In this document: positions 14,146 through 26,093 of the stretch, one piece after another
Numbering within the stretch: position 1 is the first letter of the stretch
Layout: each line of letters opens with the position of its first letter
Assembly: GCA_024734555.1 (NCBI GenBank)
Contig: JANPWX010000443.1
Coordinates: forward strand, 1,226,493 to 1,290,492
Length of the DNA: 64,000 bases
Reading direction: 5' to 3'
Origin: Trochalopteron elliotii
Taxonomy: Eukaryota > Chordata > Aves > Passeriformes > Leiothrichidae
Notes under the pieces: generated by a model
The model's database searches: none
What the model was told of the DNA's origin: nothing
Seen by the model: only the letters and a program-made list of their open reading frames with translations
Translations under genes and position numbers: made by a program

Positions 14146-17100
14146 CAGCTATCAAACACAGGAGTGGTGAATAGCCACACCAAAAAAAACCAAAAAAAAA
14201 AAAAACAACTGAGAAATTAGGCAGGAAAAAAAATAGAGAACAGCAATTGCACAGATCATCTTCCTTGCAAGAAATCATATAGCATGTTGGGAACAACTTT
14301 CAATGTGTGTGACTGCTCTGCATACTATGTCTTTTTCATAAGAGTTTTTTCCCAACATTATTAAAAAAACCCCAAACATCCAACCCCCCACAGTTATTTG
14401 CTCACTGTTTGTAACACTCTGCAACTTTAAAAATTCTTCCTCCCCAGTGCAAACATACTTCCTCAGAGAGGCAGCAGCAGAGCCCCGTTAAGATGCTTAA
14501 GAGGAGGTCAAGAGAAAAGCCATTTACCAGGGGAATCTCTCTGAGCCCTTAACACATTTTTATTGCTACCTATGCACACAGTGTTCCCTCAGAGGCTAGA
14601 TGAATAAATATGCCTCTTTTGAGCAAACATTTATAATGCTATTTGAACACGGGGGAAAAACAGTTTCAGCTTAAAAATGATACTCACACCATGTTTACAT
14701 TTTTTTTTCCCAAGCTGCAGTTAAAATGAAACTATCCAGACAGACATTCAGCATGAGGCTCAGAAAAGCATGTTTCTTTTGGCCCCTTCCACTACAGAAT
14801 TTCACCTAAAAATGAAATACAAAAGACTGGGGTTTGGGGGGGGAGAAATACAAAAGAAAGATTTGTTTGTAGATGAATTACTCTGTGGAACTTCATCCAA
14901 GAAGACCAGTGTAATTGCTCATTAATAAGAGAGTTGGAAGATACTTAAAAATGTTTCTCTTCCTTTGAACGTCCTGCAGCCAAACAGAGTCCCCGAGCTG
15001 GCGATGTACTTCTGCATGGACTTCACTTGGAAGGAGGGGGTGCCCCTGCCCTCCTCCTCCACCCCCCAAAACCCAGCAGATAAGGCTCTGATCTGCTTTG
15101 GGGCACTCTGGGCTCAGCCTTCAGTGGCAGGTCTGCCCCTGGGCAAGGCACCTTCTCATTTTCACCTCTTCACCACCAAATTTTAAATTGCCAAGGCCAG
15201 GGAGCAGCTCTGATTTCTGATGATGGAGGAATGAGCTGGACCTCTGGACACCATCCCAGCAGCATTCCTGATGCCAGTTTTAAGAGGACTCCTCACACAC
15301 TAAAAGTTAAGGAGCTCTGAAGGGCTTTCCTGGCCAGGACTGGAGGAGAGTGATTAGCCCCTGTAAGGATCCCCGTCCTCAGAGCTGTGAGAAACTTCAA
15401 ATCCCACTGACTTCATTGGCACTTCAGGGCACTCAGCACCTTCCAAGATTAATTCCTCAAGCAGGGAGAGGTCTAGAAACATATATATTAGAGCACTTTA
15501 CGTCTTCAGCTGCAGTAGGGCTCCTTCTGGTGAGCTTGACAAAGGACAGATTATATATTATGCCATGCCATAAACTTCAGCAATCTAAGAATTCTGAAAA
15601 TACCTCGTTCTATTACTCTCCTCTCTTTGACATGAAATATTAAACACCGCTTACCAAAGTGATGTTATTGAACACAGATGTCTGCTATCACATTCAAATT
15701 GTTCAAGTCAATCTAGGTTTATATATTTTCTTTACTTAAGCGTTTGTATAAACCCAAGTGTGCCCTGACAGTAATGATTTCACAATATACTATATTCAAT
15801 TAAGGAGACAAATATGCATTTACATTTTTACTGAACTTGTTTCACACACACACACATGCTCACAAGCTCCAGCTCCAACTTCTTTTTGACGTTTGGTGGA
15901 AAATAAAGGAATAGAAAGGGTGCCACCTACTGAGTCGCTCAAACATTTTTGGAGGCCAAAAAAAATCATGCAAATTACCAACATACTCATTCCAGTTAAA
16001 AATAAACAAACCTTCAAGCTATATTTGTAAGCCTGTGGGAAGATAGCCATAGGGTGTGTTCTGGTTATCAAATCACTCAGTGACTGGAGCTCTTACCAGG
16101 GTGTAGGAGACTCCAGTCCAGCTCCCCCTTGACTCCCAGCAGGCTTGAATCCACCTATTCCTCTGGAAAACCCAAGCAAAATGAATCAGTCTGTGTCGTG
16201 GCAGTCCATGAATATCTTTTGCAAGAAATGGATGTCACAACACATGAGAATCCAGCAGAGTTGCCCCCACAGGAACTGCTCTGTGGGTCCTGCATCAATG
16301 ATCAACCTGTCAGGAACTGGGAAGGTCTGCTGTCAAGTAGCTCATAAACTCTATCAGGCAGATGAAATTTAGGCAGATATCTAAATTTACAAGCTGAAAA
16401 GGTGTATCAAGGCTCAAGAATGAAGACAGGCTCTCAGTGCCACTTCAAAAGCCAATGTTCCTTTCTGACATCCATCAAGGCACAGCCTTGTCTTTAAGAT
16501 CCTGCAGAGTGAGGCAGCAATATTGAAGGTGTTGTGCCAGTGCTGCAGTTTCCTCACTTTGGGAGGATAAACTATCAAAATAAGCTCCAATGTTGCCTTG
16601 ATATCAGGCAGAGAAGCTACAATTTTTGGGTTTTTGTCAGTTGTAAAGATCAGCATGGTCAGCTTTGACATTCACAAGGGGAAGCCAAGCAAGAGCTCTG
16701 CAAATACACCTTGAGGCAGGAAGATCACACCTCTGGTAAGTCATGAGTTTTTATCTGGTCAGAAGCCACTGACAAAGCAACACCTTCATGGGGATGGGGA
16801 ATTACAAACAATCCCTCCTGACTGGCCACCAGCACTGCTCTCCTTCATTCCCCAGAGCAGCCTCTGTGCAGAAAAGCTGGGATGTGCCTGCCATGAGTAA
16901 TTTGTGGCTTAGCTTCTTTCCACAAAAGATGAAAATCATGTTGATTTTCTTTGGAAAAGTTGTAGTTATGACTGACAGAGCCCCAGCTTTTTATTCTTCT
17001 TGATTGCACACAGAGCCCTCACCAGACCTGCAGATGTGCAGCTCTATCTTGGTCTTGGCACGTGCAGACAGAGCAGAGGTATTAAATACTGTTATTGTGT

Positions 17101-19672
17101 ATTTAATATCTGCCAGTTTCTTGTGTTGGGGACCGGTGCAGCAATTAAATACTTGGGAAAATAATTGTGAAACATTAACAGGTCCTTATTGTTAACAGGT
17201 ATTTCTGGCAGAGATTCCTCCAGGGCAACTTGGACAAGGCACTCTTAAAGTGAAGTTGGCAATGGCATTTTTTCCCAGAGAGACCTTCAAACCCTCTTGT
17301 GTGGGGCTTTGTTTTTCTGGCAGCAGAGGCAGGAAGAAACCCAGTTTTCAACATCCTCCTTCATGCCCATTCGAAGTAAAACATTAATTTATTGGTCATG
17401 ATGCTTTTCACACCTCCCCTGCCTTGGCACGTGATGCTGCAGGGGCTGAAGCACCATTTATGTACCTGAGATAACAAGGGCTGCAGACCCATCCTTCTCC
17501 AGCTCCTGAAGGGTCCAGGGGCTTTCTGCTTGCACAAGCCCTCACTGAGACATGCATTAAAATGGATTTGTACTGCTGAAATCATTCTGTCCCTTGGATT
17601 TTTCTCAAAAGAGACAGCCCTGTCTCTCTAGAGGACCCTTGTGTGGTGGTTGGTGTTCTTTAAATATTTTTTAAAAAGGCAAAAAAAGCCAAGGCTTCTT
17701 CTTATTTTTTTTTTAAGCTAGAAATCAAAAATAAGCAAAAATCCACCACAAATTCAAATCCTTATGCACCAAATCACACATCTTGTTATCCCTTGCACAG
17801 AGCACATTTATCAGAGTAGTGACACTGAACTATCAACTCAATCCTCAAAGCTTCCCAAGGGAAGGAAATCCCCAGCTAACACCCCACAGCAAAAGACTTT
17901 GCAACAAGAAACCAAACCCACCCAGCCCCTACCAATTCCCTTTTCAAAGACATAAAGATTTCCAGGTGCTTGACATCCACGTTAACTTTAAAGTAATAAA
18001 ACTTGAGGAGAGGATTCCCGTTGGATCAGAGGAGAGACTTTGCTACAACAATAGCTGTGCTGGCAAACTGACTCCTTTCAACACATTCTTGAGTTTGTAT
18101 TTCAAGTGGTTTTGCCACATTGGCAGCCAAAAATAACTATTTTCTGATCAAATTCACTGGTTCTTGTAAAGTATTTTAACACGCTAACTATGACCGTGAG
18201 CAGCCCTAATAGTCCTTCAAGCTGCCTGTTCAAACTTTTTACTTTTGAGAGGGTGAAGGGCTCCACAAAAGGCTTGAGCAGAGTGATGCCATCCGTGGCT
18301 GCTGCTCCTGCAGCATTCCCATCCCTCATTAGCCAGGGATACAGCCCATATTTAATGTGATGCTATTTGCTGCTTTGTATTTCATATAGACCCTTAACGT
18401 GAAGTAGTAATTAAGAGCAGCCTTCCCCTGTGCCTGGTAGTGCAAGGCCAAGATCCACAATTGCTACCACAGCTGAAATGTCAGGGAAAAGGGGGGAAAA
18501 AAGCAAATGGACAGGCAGAAATTACTCCACAGTCTCTACTTGCACCAATCTTGCTCTTTGATGATGATGTACAGCAAGAAATCTTAATGTGGTTGACAAA
18601 TAAATCATTTGAAAACTGGATTTCTGGTTGAAAAAAGTCTCCTCCAGCTGCAAAAAATAGAGAATTTTCATTAAGTCACTTTAAAAGTAATTTATGGCAC
18701 TTTAAGACTTACCAAGTAACAAAGAAATGACAGGATGGTTTCTTGTTAATGGGAACAGGGCAGAATCAGCAGGACATGGAACGTTTCCACCCCAAACATG
18801 GCTTACCCAGCCAGCATGAGCCCAGTTCACAGTGCTGCTCCCACTGGGAAACCTCCATGGCCACCTCCAAGGCAGGGGACAGAGCTGAGACAAGCCCTGG
18901 ACTGCTGGAAGAACCAAGGACTTGTAGGCAGAAAGAAAACACGAAGTACAGAACCTGCTCCAAATGGCAAAGCTCCTACCTTTGTAGTGCTTTTGGTGAG
19001 AGGTCAGTGAGGTCACCTGAGCAGGTGGATCTCAGTCACTGTGGACAAATATGGTGGTCATGGAAAACAGACCTTAATTAATGAATTAATTATCACTAGG
19101 CCCTTGGAATCACTACAGGGAGAAGTAAGCACATGCCTTAAAGCAGGATGTTACATCTGGACAGGAAAAAACATCCAGTAGACGATGGCATGAAGCATTT
19201 AAGCATTAACTATAATATCTACACCACATGCAGCTTGTCAAGATGTTTTGCTGTCATCAGCTCAGTAAAAGATAAAGATTTATTGAGCTATTACTGAAAA
19301 GGAAGCTAGATACTGCCAAATGGCATGGACAGTTAGATGACTACTTGCTGAAATCTTTATTCATATATAAAACAACACAACTGAGTTGTGTTTTTTTTAA
19401 CTACCATGCTTGAAGGAATCAACAAAGCACTGCCTTATCATACAGCACTTTTGAGTCATTTTTAAACCATTCATGGGGTTTAGATGGCTGTTTTTATTGC
19501 GTGCATGCAGAATATTCTATGAGCACCCTGTGAACTTCTTGTGCTGGCTAGAAGAAGAGATAAGCAGTGCTGGCAGCAGATTGGGAAAATGATTTCTGAA
19601 GATGCTGAGGGACTATCCCATGGAACAGTGCTCCCTGGATACAGTTACATGGTCACTCTGGTCCCACATAGC
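14146..19672. other. Non-coding DNA, nothing recognisable
   Basis: Contains an A-rich run near 14,180-14,205, a short CA run at 15,843-15,856 and AT-rich stretches. Open frames are all short and without family motifs. Confidence 0.55.
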
Positions 19673-19816
19673 TCAGATATCAGGGAAAAAACCTTTACTG
19701 TGAGAGTGGTGAGGCACTGACAAAGGGTGCCCAGAGAAGTTGTGGCTGCCCCACATCTAGCTGGAAATAGATGGTCTCTAAGGTCCCTTCCAACCCAAAC
19801 CATTCCATGATTTATG
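19673..19816 (+). mobile_element. CR1 retroposon fragment, sense
   Basis: Begins with agatatcagggaaaaaacc and ends with ggtcccttccaacccaaac and a CR1-like tail (ccattccatgattta). The usual middle portion is partly deleted, leaving about 145 bp. Confidence 0.8.
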
Positions 19817-22800
19817 AACATTTCAAGTGCTGCAGAGGCATGGCTTTTGAAAGGTTTAAAACACAGATCAATGCTAACTCTGTAGAGGTTGAGAATATTC
19901 TGGTTTAATATTCCATGTCTAGTTTTTGATCAGCTTTTAACAGCAATCTGAGAGGTTAATAGCAATAACATCAACAGCTTATTCAAATAGTTTAAAAATA
20001 TGGCTTCTAATAAAGAAATTACTGGATAAACTGCAAGGATTATAGAATTATTTTTAGAACATATGTCAAAAAGATGACAAATCAAATGAACTTAATTATT
20101 CTGTTCCTTGTTGAAAACTGCAGGAAGAGTGAAGTAAATCACGCAAGACAGAACCCTGCAGTATTACACAGCTCGATTCAAAATGTTTGCCCTGAAATTT
20201 CAAAAAGCAATCCAAGCCTGCTCTCCCAGAAAGCAGCAAGCCAGAGCTGTCCACTCTTCCTCTGACAGCTTGATCTACTGTTCCCCCTTTGTTACACATT
20301 TTGAATTCAATTTAGCCTGCTACTTCCAATTAACCAGCACACCCTTACTGCATTATTTGGCATTAAGCAGGCACACATGTTCCTCCAGCTCCTGCCAATC
20401 TGAGAAGACAATACCCTGAAGGTGAACCAGGCAATTTGTTGGCAGAACTGGGCTCTGGGAAGTGCCCAAGCAGGCTGATGGGAGGCTGCAGGTGTGTGGT
20501 TTCAAATGCCTTCAAAGTGCTCTGTGCCCAAGTCTTCCCAAAATGTTACACTTCATAACCACCCTTTTCCAGGAAGATTTATGCTGTGTTTAGAGTATTT
20601 CTGATACTCTGGAGTTTGAGTGCCAGAAAGCTCTATTTGTCAGGCTCAGTCACTGGCCAGGTTGCCCTGGTCAGGGATCATACACAAACCCATTTGGGCA
20701 CAGGCCATTATTTATCCTATACAAACTACTAAAAGCAGGTGTGATTTCAGCCTGTTTGCTCTGAATGTGAATTAGTTCAGCAGAATAAAGTTTCATCCAC
20801 AACATAAGCCTGTTTCTTTACGACTAGCAATAAGGGAAAAACAAGACCAAGTTTTAATGACATGTTTATATTACCAAAAAAAAAAAAAAAAACAACAAAC
20901 CAGCATCCTTTCACTACAACATGTCTACAACAGAAAGTACAGTACAAATCTGAGATACATCCCACACATGCCTTGAAGAGGGGTTACAAATTCACAGAGA
21001 CATAATATTGCTATGCAAGTGCATATTAAAAGCAGTAAGAAGAACAGAACGAACAATTTATGCTCTACAAGGCTGAGATTTGGTGTTTACTGCTGGAAAT
21101 TGCTTTACACAGTGTCAGAAATTTAAGTTGTGACCTTGCAAAAGGATTACTGGGCACAGTTGCAACCCAGGCAGAGAGCTGCCCAGTCAGCCACAGGTCT
21201 ACGTGAAGGAAAAGTCCTTCAAAAACTGGAGACTGAGGAGGTTTCTAGCCTAAATATTAAAATATTAACACAAGGATGGGAGGATGGAGGTTTTTTGGTC
21301 CACCAGCACTCACAAATATTGTCCCTAAGCTTTAGTTTGCTCTGATAAGAAGCTGAATTCTAACAGAGTCACTGTTTGATCTGTACAATGAAGCCACGAT
21401 GGCTCCCAAATGTGTCTTTTTCCTCTTCTGGGAAGGACATGAAGGTATTATTTCCATGTTTGTCCCGTTGGCAACTCCTGACACTATGCTGGTTATTACT
21501 TACACAAACAGAAACCTGCAGCCAATCAAAATAATATGGTTGGCAAGGAATCTGGGCAAACTTTAATAGCTATGGTTCTTCAACATAAAAAGGATAAAAG
21601 CAGAATAATAATTTTTGGCAGGGGAAGCGGGGAATTTTTTAAATTCTGATTGTTTTCCTATGAGGACAGTGTTAGTGAGGTCTAACTTAAAACATGCTGT
21701 TCTGGTTTCATGAATTCGCAGCGAGCGAGGTTCTGCTGGGCCCACTGAGTTACACTCAACTCCTTCCCACTCCAGCTGAAGTTATCTGGAGCACACAAGG
21801 TGAGAGAGGGGGATTTGGCACAGGAGCTGCATGGCTGAAATAATTCCAGTGCCTTTCTGAAAGGAGTTATCTGCATGTGCAAGTGTGCTGCAGAGGAATA
21901 CACAGAGCGCGCTCTGCAAGGGAGTGTAATTAACTTCAGCCTCCTGGGAAATGGGCAAAGGCCTTCACCAAGAGGAAGATGGACATCAATTTAACTATAA
22001 AACCCATTTTTGCTGAATTCTTCACTTTCATTTTCAACTAGCCCCAGTGCTGTGGTCAGGACTGTATCAGCCTGACACTCTTTCACTGGAATCTGATGAA
22101 ACAAATAAGCAGAGTTGTGTTAATTTAGTAGCAACTACACTCGCCACAGAATCAATCTCTGGAAAAGCTGATTTAGTCAGTTTTCCATTAAAGAACTCCA
22201 TCCTGTCTGGTTAAGACTACTTGGTAGGCAAAGAATTAGCTAAAAGTGTTAAACTGTAGTAAGGAGCAGAATCAGAACAATAATATCAGAAGCAAGTAAA
22301 CTTCCTTAATTAAGAGTTAATAATGTAGAGTTGTGGCTCTTCTAGAAAACAAAATCCTGTAAACATTTTCTCTGCCTTATGAAAAAAATAAGAACCAAGA
22401 TAAGACATTCCAATTACCCCAATCAAAATTCCCCTGTTAACATTTTTGAAATCTTTAATACTGATTTTTACCTGTATATGACTGTACTTTGTTTTGGAAC
22501 AAAAAGTCATGCAGAACCACAAATCAGAATGGTTTGTTTGATGGCACTGAAGTGAACTTCTTTTCCCAAGGTAAGAACATAAAGAAGCCAAGAAGCATTT
22601 TGAATAAAAAAGTCTATTGCGTATGGAGTCGTTTGTATGAATTGGCATTTTTTGATTTAAAAAAAAAAAAAGTTTGCTGAAGTATTTCCCAAAGCAGATC
22701 TACTTGGGCCTCTTAATTCATTGGCACAGGCTCAGTATCAGTCACTTAAAATGTGTTTCATCATGTACCTAAAATTGTGACATCCTTTAAAAACACTTAA

Positions 22801-23253
22801 TACAAAAATCTTTTATTTCCTTATACTACATATTTACAATTCTATTATCAAGGTACCGTGGAAAATGTAAACAAGTATACGCAGGTGTAAATTATATGGC
22901 TTGACAAAGGTTTCCCCTTTGATTAGCTGCTCAAATCACACATCAGTCTACAAAAATAAGAGAAAAACAGTACATTTGATACATTCTGCTGTCTGACAGC
23001 AGTGTAAAGGGTTTTATGCTGCTGCTGAGCAACCACACCAGTCTCTGGGCAGGTGGAATGAACTGGAATGTGGCCAGTGGAAGGTCACTGAGGTAATGGA
23101 GTGTCTTCAGAAGAGAAAACCAAGGCTGTTGCCAAATACCCCATGGGGGCTGTGGGGGAGAGGAAGCCAAAGGCTCCTCCAGAGATCCACACTGAAAGGA
23201 TGAGAAGCAGTGGACCAAAGCTGAAACTTAAGAAATTCTGATTAGAAACCAGG

Positions 23254-23274
23254 AAAAAAAAAAAAAAAAAAAAG
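23254..23274. repeat. A21 homopolymer
   Basis: An uninterrupted run of 21 A on the plus strand, about 30 bp left of a CR1 remnant. It has no evident retrocopy upstream. Confidence 0.9.
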
Positions 23275-23306
23275 AACATGAAGTCTTCACTAGGACAGAT
23301 TCAAAG

Positions 23307-23365
23307 AGGTGGTGTGATCTCCATCCTTGGAGATATTCAAAACTAGGTGGGAGGAACCTCTGAAA
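23307..23365 (+). mobile_element. Short CR1 remnant, sense
   Basis: The string gatctccatccttggagatattcaaaa is the conserved CR1 segment that normally precedes the long 3' region. Here only about 60 bp can be recognised. Confidence 0.6.
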
Positions 23366-25142
23366 TTTGACTTGAATCATTGAATCTCTGACCCATTTGA
23401 CTCTGAAGCTGACCAGGCTTTAAAGGGAAGCTCAGACCTTCAGAGGTTTTCTACAGCTTTACTCACTCAAAGATTCTACAAAAAAATCTCGAGTACAGTG
23501 TGACACTTGCACTACTGTTGTAGTTTGGCTCTGCAGTAAATACAGAGCTAAGATCAAAATATGTCAACTGCTCAACTTGAACTGCTCTTCTCCAGCAGTT
23601 GCTAAGATTATATCTCATTGTCTCACAGGAGATTTACCTTACAGGATCCTGTTCAATGAAATTGCCCCAAATTCACATAATTGTAGGATCAGACCCAGGC
23701 CATCACACCTCCAAATGAACATTTAAAATGTCACTGCTTTGCTGGGAGTCACATGCTTCTGGGACCGTAATTTTGCCACATTTACATTGAATGAACTTTC
23801 CAGTGACATTCATTGAGGTCTACAGAAGAAATTAAAAGGGATCAGCATCAGCCCCAGTGATTTTCTGCTGAAAGCACAGTCAGTTAACTAATTTTGACAC
23901 ATTCACAAATACCTTTACTTTCAATACCTACGAAGTAATGAAAAACAACAATAAGACTTCCATGAAGCTTGGAAGACACCTCCTAAAACTGTACTGACTC
24001 CCATAGATCACAATTTGAAATAAACTCCTAGGGGACAAAGTACCATTTGCTTTGGCCTGGACAGTCATTGACTGCAGACGTGTTTAAGACCTGGGGTGAA
24101 CCATTGGGGAAAAATGTTACCTCACCTTCCCATCCAACCTCCTGGATCCCGCTTCAGCAACTCATCACTTACCCAACCACAACAACAAACTTCTTCAAAA
24201 ATCCCAAGTTACCATCAACTGTTGTCATTTTGTCTCTTGCAAAACAAAACCCTGCTCTTGCAGAGCTGCAATTTGTTCTGGTGGTAAATGGAGTTGTCAG
24301 CACAAGAGCTGGAACTGCCCACACTCTGGTCTACCAGGGTCCTGCTGCCCCTTCTGAAGTGCACTTTTGATACAGTCAGAATCAAGTGGTTACTACTTAG
24401 ATTTTGTAACTCCTAACCTAAAATGAGGTATAAAGAGGCACTCTGAAATCTTTTAGCCTAGTTAACTCAGAATATTAAAATACAGAACATAAATTTCTTT
24501 GTGACAATGCATTTCTATATCAAAGGAAAACCTGTCTAAACAGACAAAATAGCACCAAAATGTCTCTGTTCTATGAAGTGGCCACCAGCAGCTGTTGAAT
24601 GGGATCAGGACTGTTGTAAGATGATTAAAAAACAAAAGGCTCAATAAAAGCACAAAACCCAAAAATATTATCTTTAGGCACCTCTCCTTGCTTACTATCT
24701 GCTTTCTCCATTCAAGACAAAACCTTTTCTGCATTAGCAGATACTGTTTGATGAGAAGTGCTGCACAGTTTGGCTTGACAAACCACTGAGAAATTCATCT
24801 GGTAAGATGTGAGAACACAGAATGCCAGGAGAGTCTGGCAGATGACACCACACTCTTTGGAAGACAGATTCAGACAGAGACCTTCCCATCAGTCAAACCA
24901 CACCAGAAATGCAGAGAGTGCTCTTAAATAAATTTACAATGTATTGAGGATTCTTGTCGGATTGTGGCGGATTCTTCTTCAGCTGCAAGTTCAAAATTAG
25001 ACTGCATGCCTCTCCAGAACACACAATGTTATTCAAAGAGGAATTAACTTGATGAATCCCTCTAGTTTCTGTGCAATGTGATTTTGCAGTCAATCTGTAG
25101 AGAAATAATCTGTGGAACACTCTTCAAACTTGGTGCTGGTTG

Positions 25143-25222
25143 TCAAGTGGGTTTAGAAAGTCCCCGATACGGAGCATGGCTCATTCCATGGTGATGTGTT
25201 ACACGCTGCTTATCCTGATACT
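25143..25222 (-). CDS. Candidate last coding exon of MEGF6 (tentative)
   Basis: Downstream of the last EGF exon there is an AG acceptor (CTCCACAG, preceded by a short T run) that restores phase 1. From there 26 codons run to TGA at 25,143-25,145, giving a hydrophilic, His-rich tail beginning YQDKQRV and ending GLSKPT. The implied intron is 742 bp. Human MEGF6 also ends with a short non-EGF tail encoded after the last repeat, but I see no clear sequence match. The evidence is splice phase and position only. Confidence 0.22.
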
Positions 25223-25493
25223 CTGTGGAGCTGGTCTGATTAAAAACATGTCCAGGCTTTCAAGAAATGAATTATATTAATACCAGAAAGAATGTCCAGA
25301 GTAGATTAATGGAGGGGCAAGAGGCTAGGAATGAGCACATGAAACAGATTCAACTTTTTAAAAGGATCCAGCTACTAAATGGCCTCTGTAGTCTTCCATA
25401 AGAAGTGTGAATACTTCAGTACAATTCAAGCTGAATTGAATAACTGTTTTCATATCCAAATTCAAATACCGTCTGTGCATATAAAACAGTTCA

Positions 25494-25499
25494 TTTATT
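25494..25499 (-). terminator. AATAAA polyadenylation signal candidate
   Basis: A minus-strand AATAAA lies about 350 bp past the read-through stop of the last EGF exon. It would end a short 3' UTR if that intron is retained. AATAAA is common by chance in this AT-rich DNA, so this is only a candidate. Confidence 0.25.
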
Positions 25500-25848
25500 A
25501 GTCCAAATGTTACTGTTGTAGAGCTCTTGGAAAAATACTCCCTCTTTCTTGAGCTTGTTCTTCATAAAAAGAAAGCTTTGGAGGGCCACCTAGAGAATTA
25601 AGTAGAAATGGTTTCAGGTCTATATAACCTAATACTGAAATATTATATAGATTATACAATTTACACTTAAATAATTCAATAAATGGTAGTCTTGAAAAGA
25701 AGGTAGAGGAGGGAGTTACAGCGGCCTCCTCACAGAGGCAGAGAGAAGGCAAAGCTGTAAAACACCTCCAAATCAGAAGGTTCCCAAAGATTTTCCTGAA
25801 CTAGAGGAGGAACTGTGAGAGGAAACTTTCCCTCCGTACCCAATCTCA

Positions 25849-25964
25849 TTAAGAAGAGAAATTATCTGACCAATCCAACGGGTTGACACTCCCACCCAAA
25901 CCGACCACCAGCATGGGCCGCACGTGGCTGTTGTATCCCAGCAGGAACCCCCCAGCCTGGTTAC
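25849..25964 (-). other. Open read-through extension of the last EGF exon
   Basis: If the weak GTAACC donor at 25,964 is not used, the MEGF6 frame continues 38 more codons (beginning GNQAGGF, ending NFSS) to TAA at 25,849-25,851. This is the alternative to the spliced tail candidate at 25,143-25,222. Stop-free chance extension over 38 codons is not rare, so this is weak evidence. Confidence 0.25.
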
Positions 25965-26093
25965 CTTCTCTGCAGGTTGGCCCCATCCAGGAGCTTGGGC
26001 AGGAGCAGTTCCCGTTGCGGGGATCGCAGCGGGATCTGCCGGCACACTGGCACCGCAGGGAGCAGCCGGGGCCGTACCTGTCTGGCCTGCACC
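25965..26093 (-). CDS. MEGF6: MEGF6 exon, EGF-like repeat 20 of window (last EGF repeat)
   Basis: This 129-bp phase 1-1 exon starts [10 protein letters not shown], contains [10 protein letters not shown] and ends SWMGPTCRE. The closing MGPTCRE is the same as the end of the last EGF repeat of human MEGF6 as recalled, so this should be the final EGF exon. NCS is a potential sequon. The acceptor is CTTGCAG. The donor GTAACC is weak, and the frame also stays open for 38 codons if the intron is retained, so the start of the C-terminal tail is unsettled. Confidence 0.95.

Larger units (their letters stand above)
19817..25142. other. Non-coding DNA downstream of the gene
   Basis: No recognisable exon. 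It contains A runs at 20,876-20,892 and 23,254-23,274 and a small CR1 fragment near 23,307. Part of this stretch could be 3' UTR or last intron of MEGF6 if the true final exon lies here, but I could not identify one. Confidence 0.5.
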
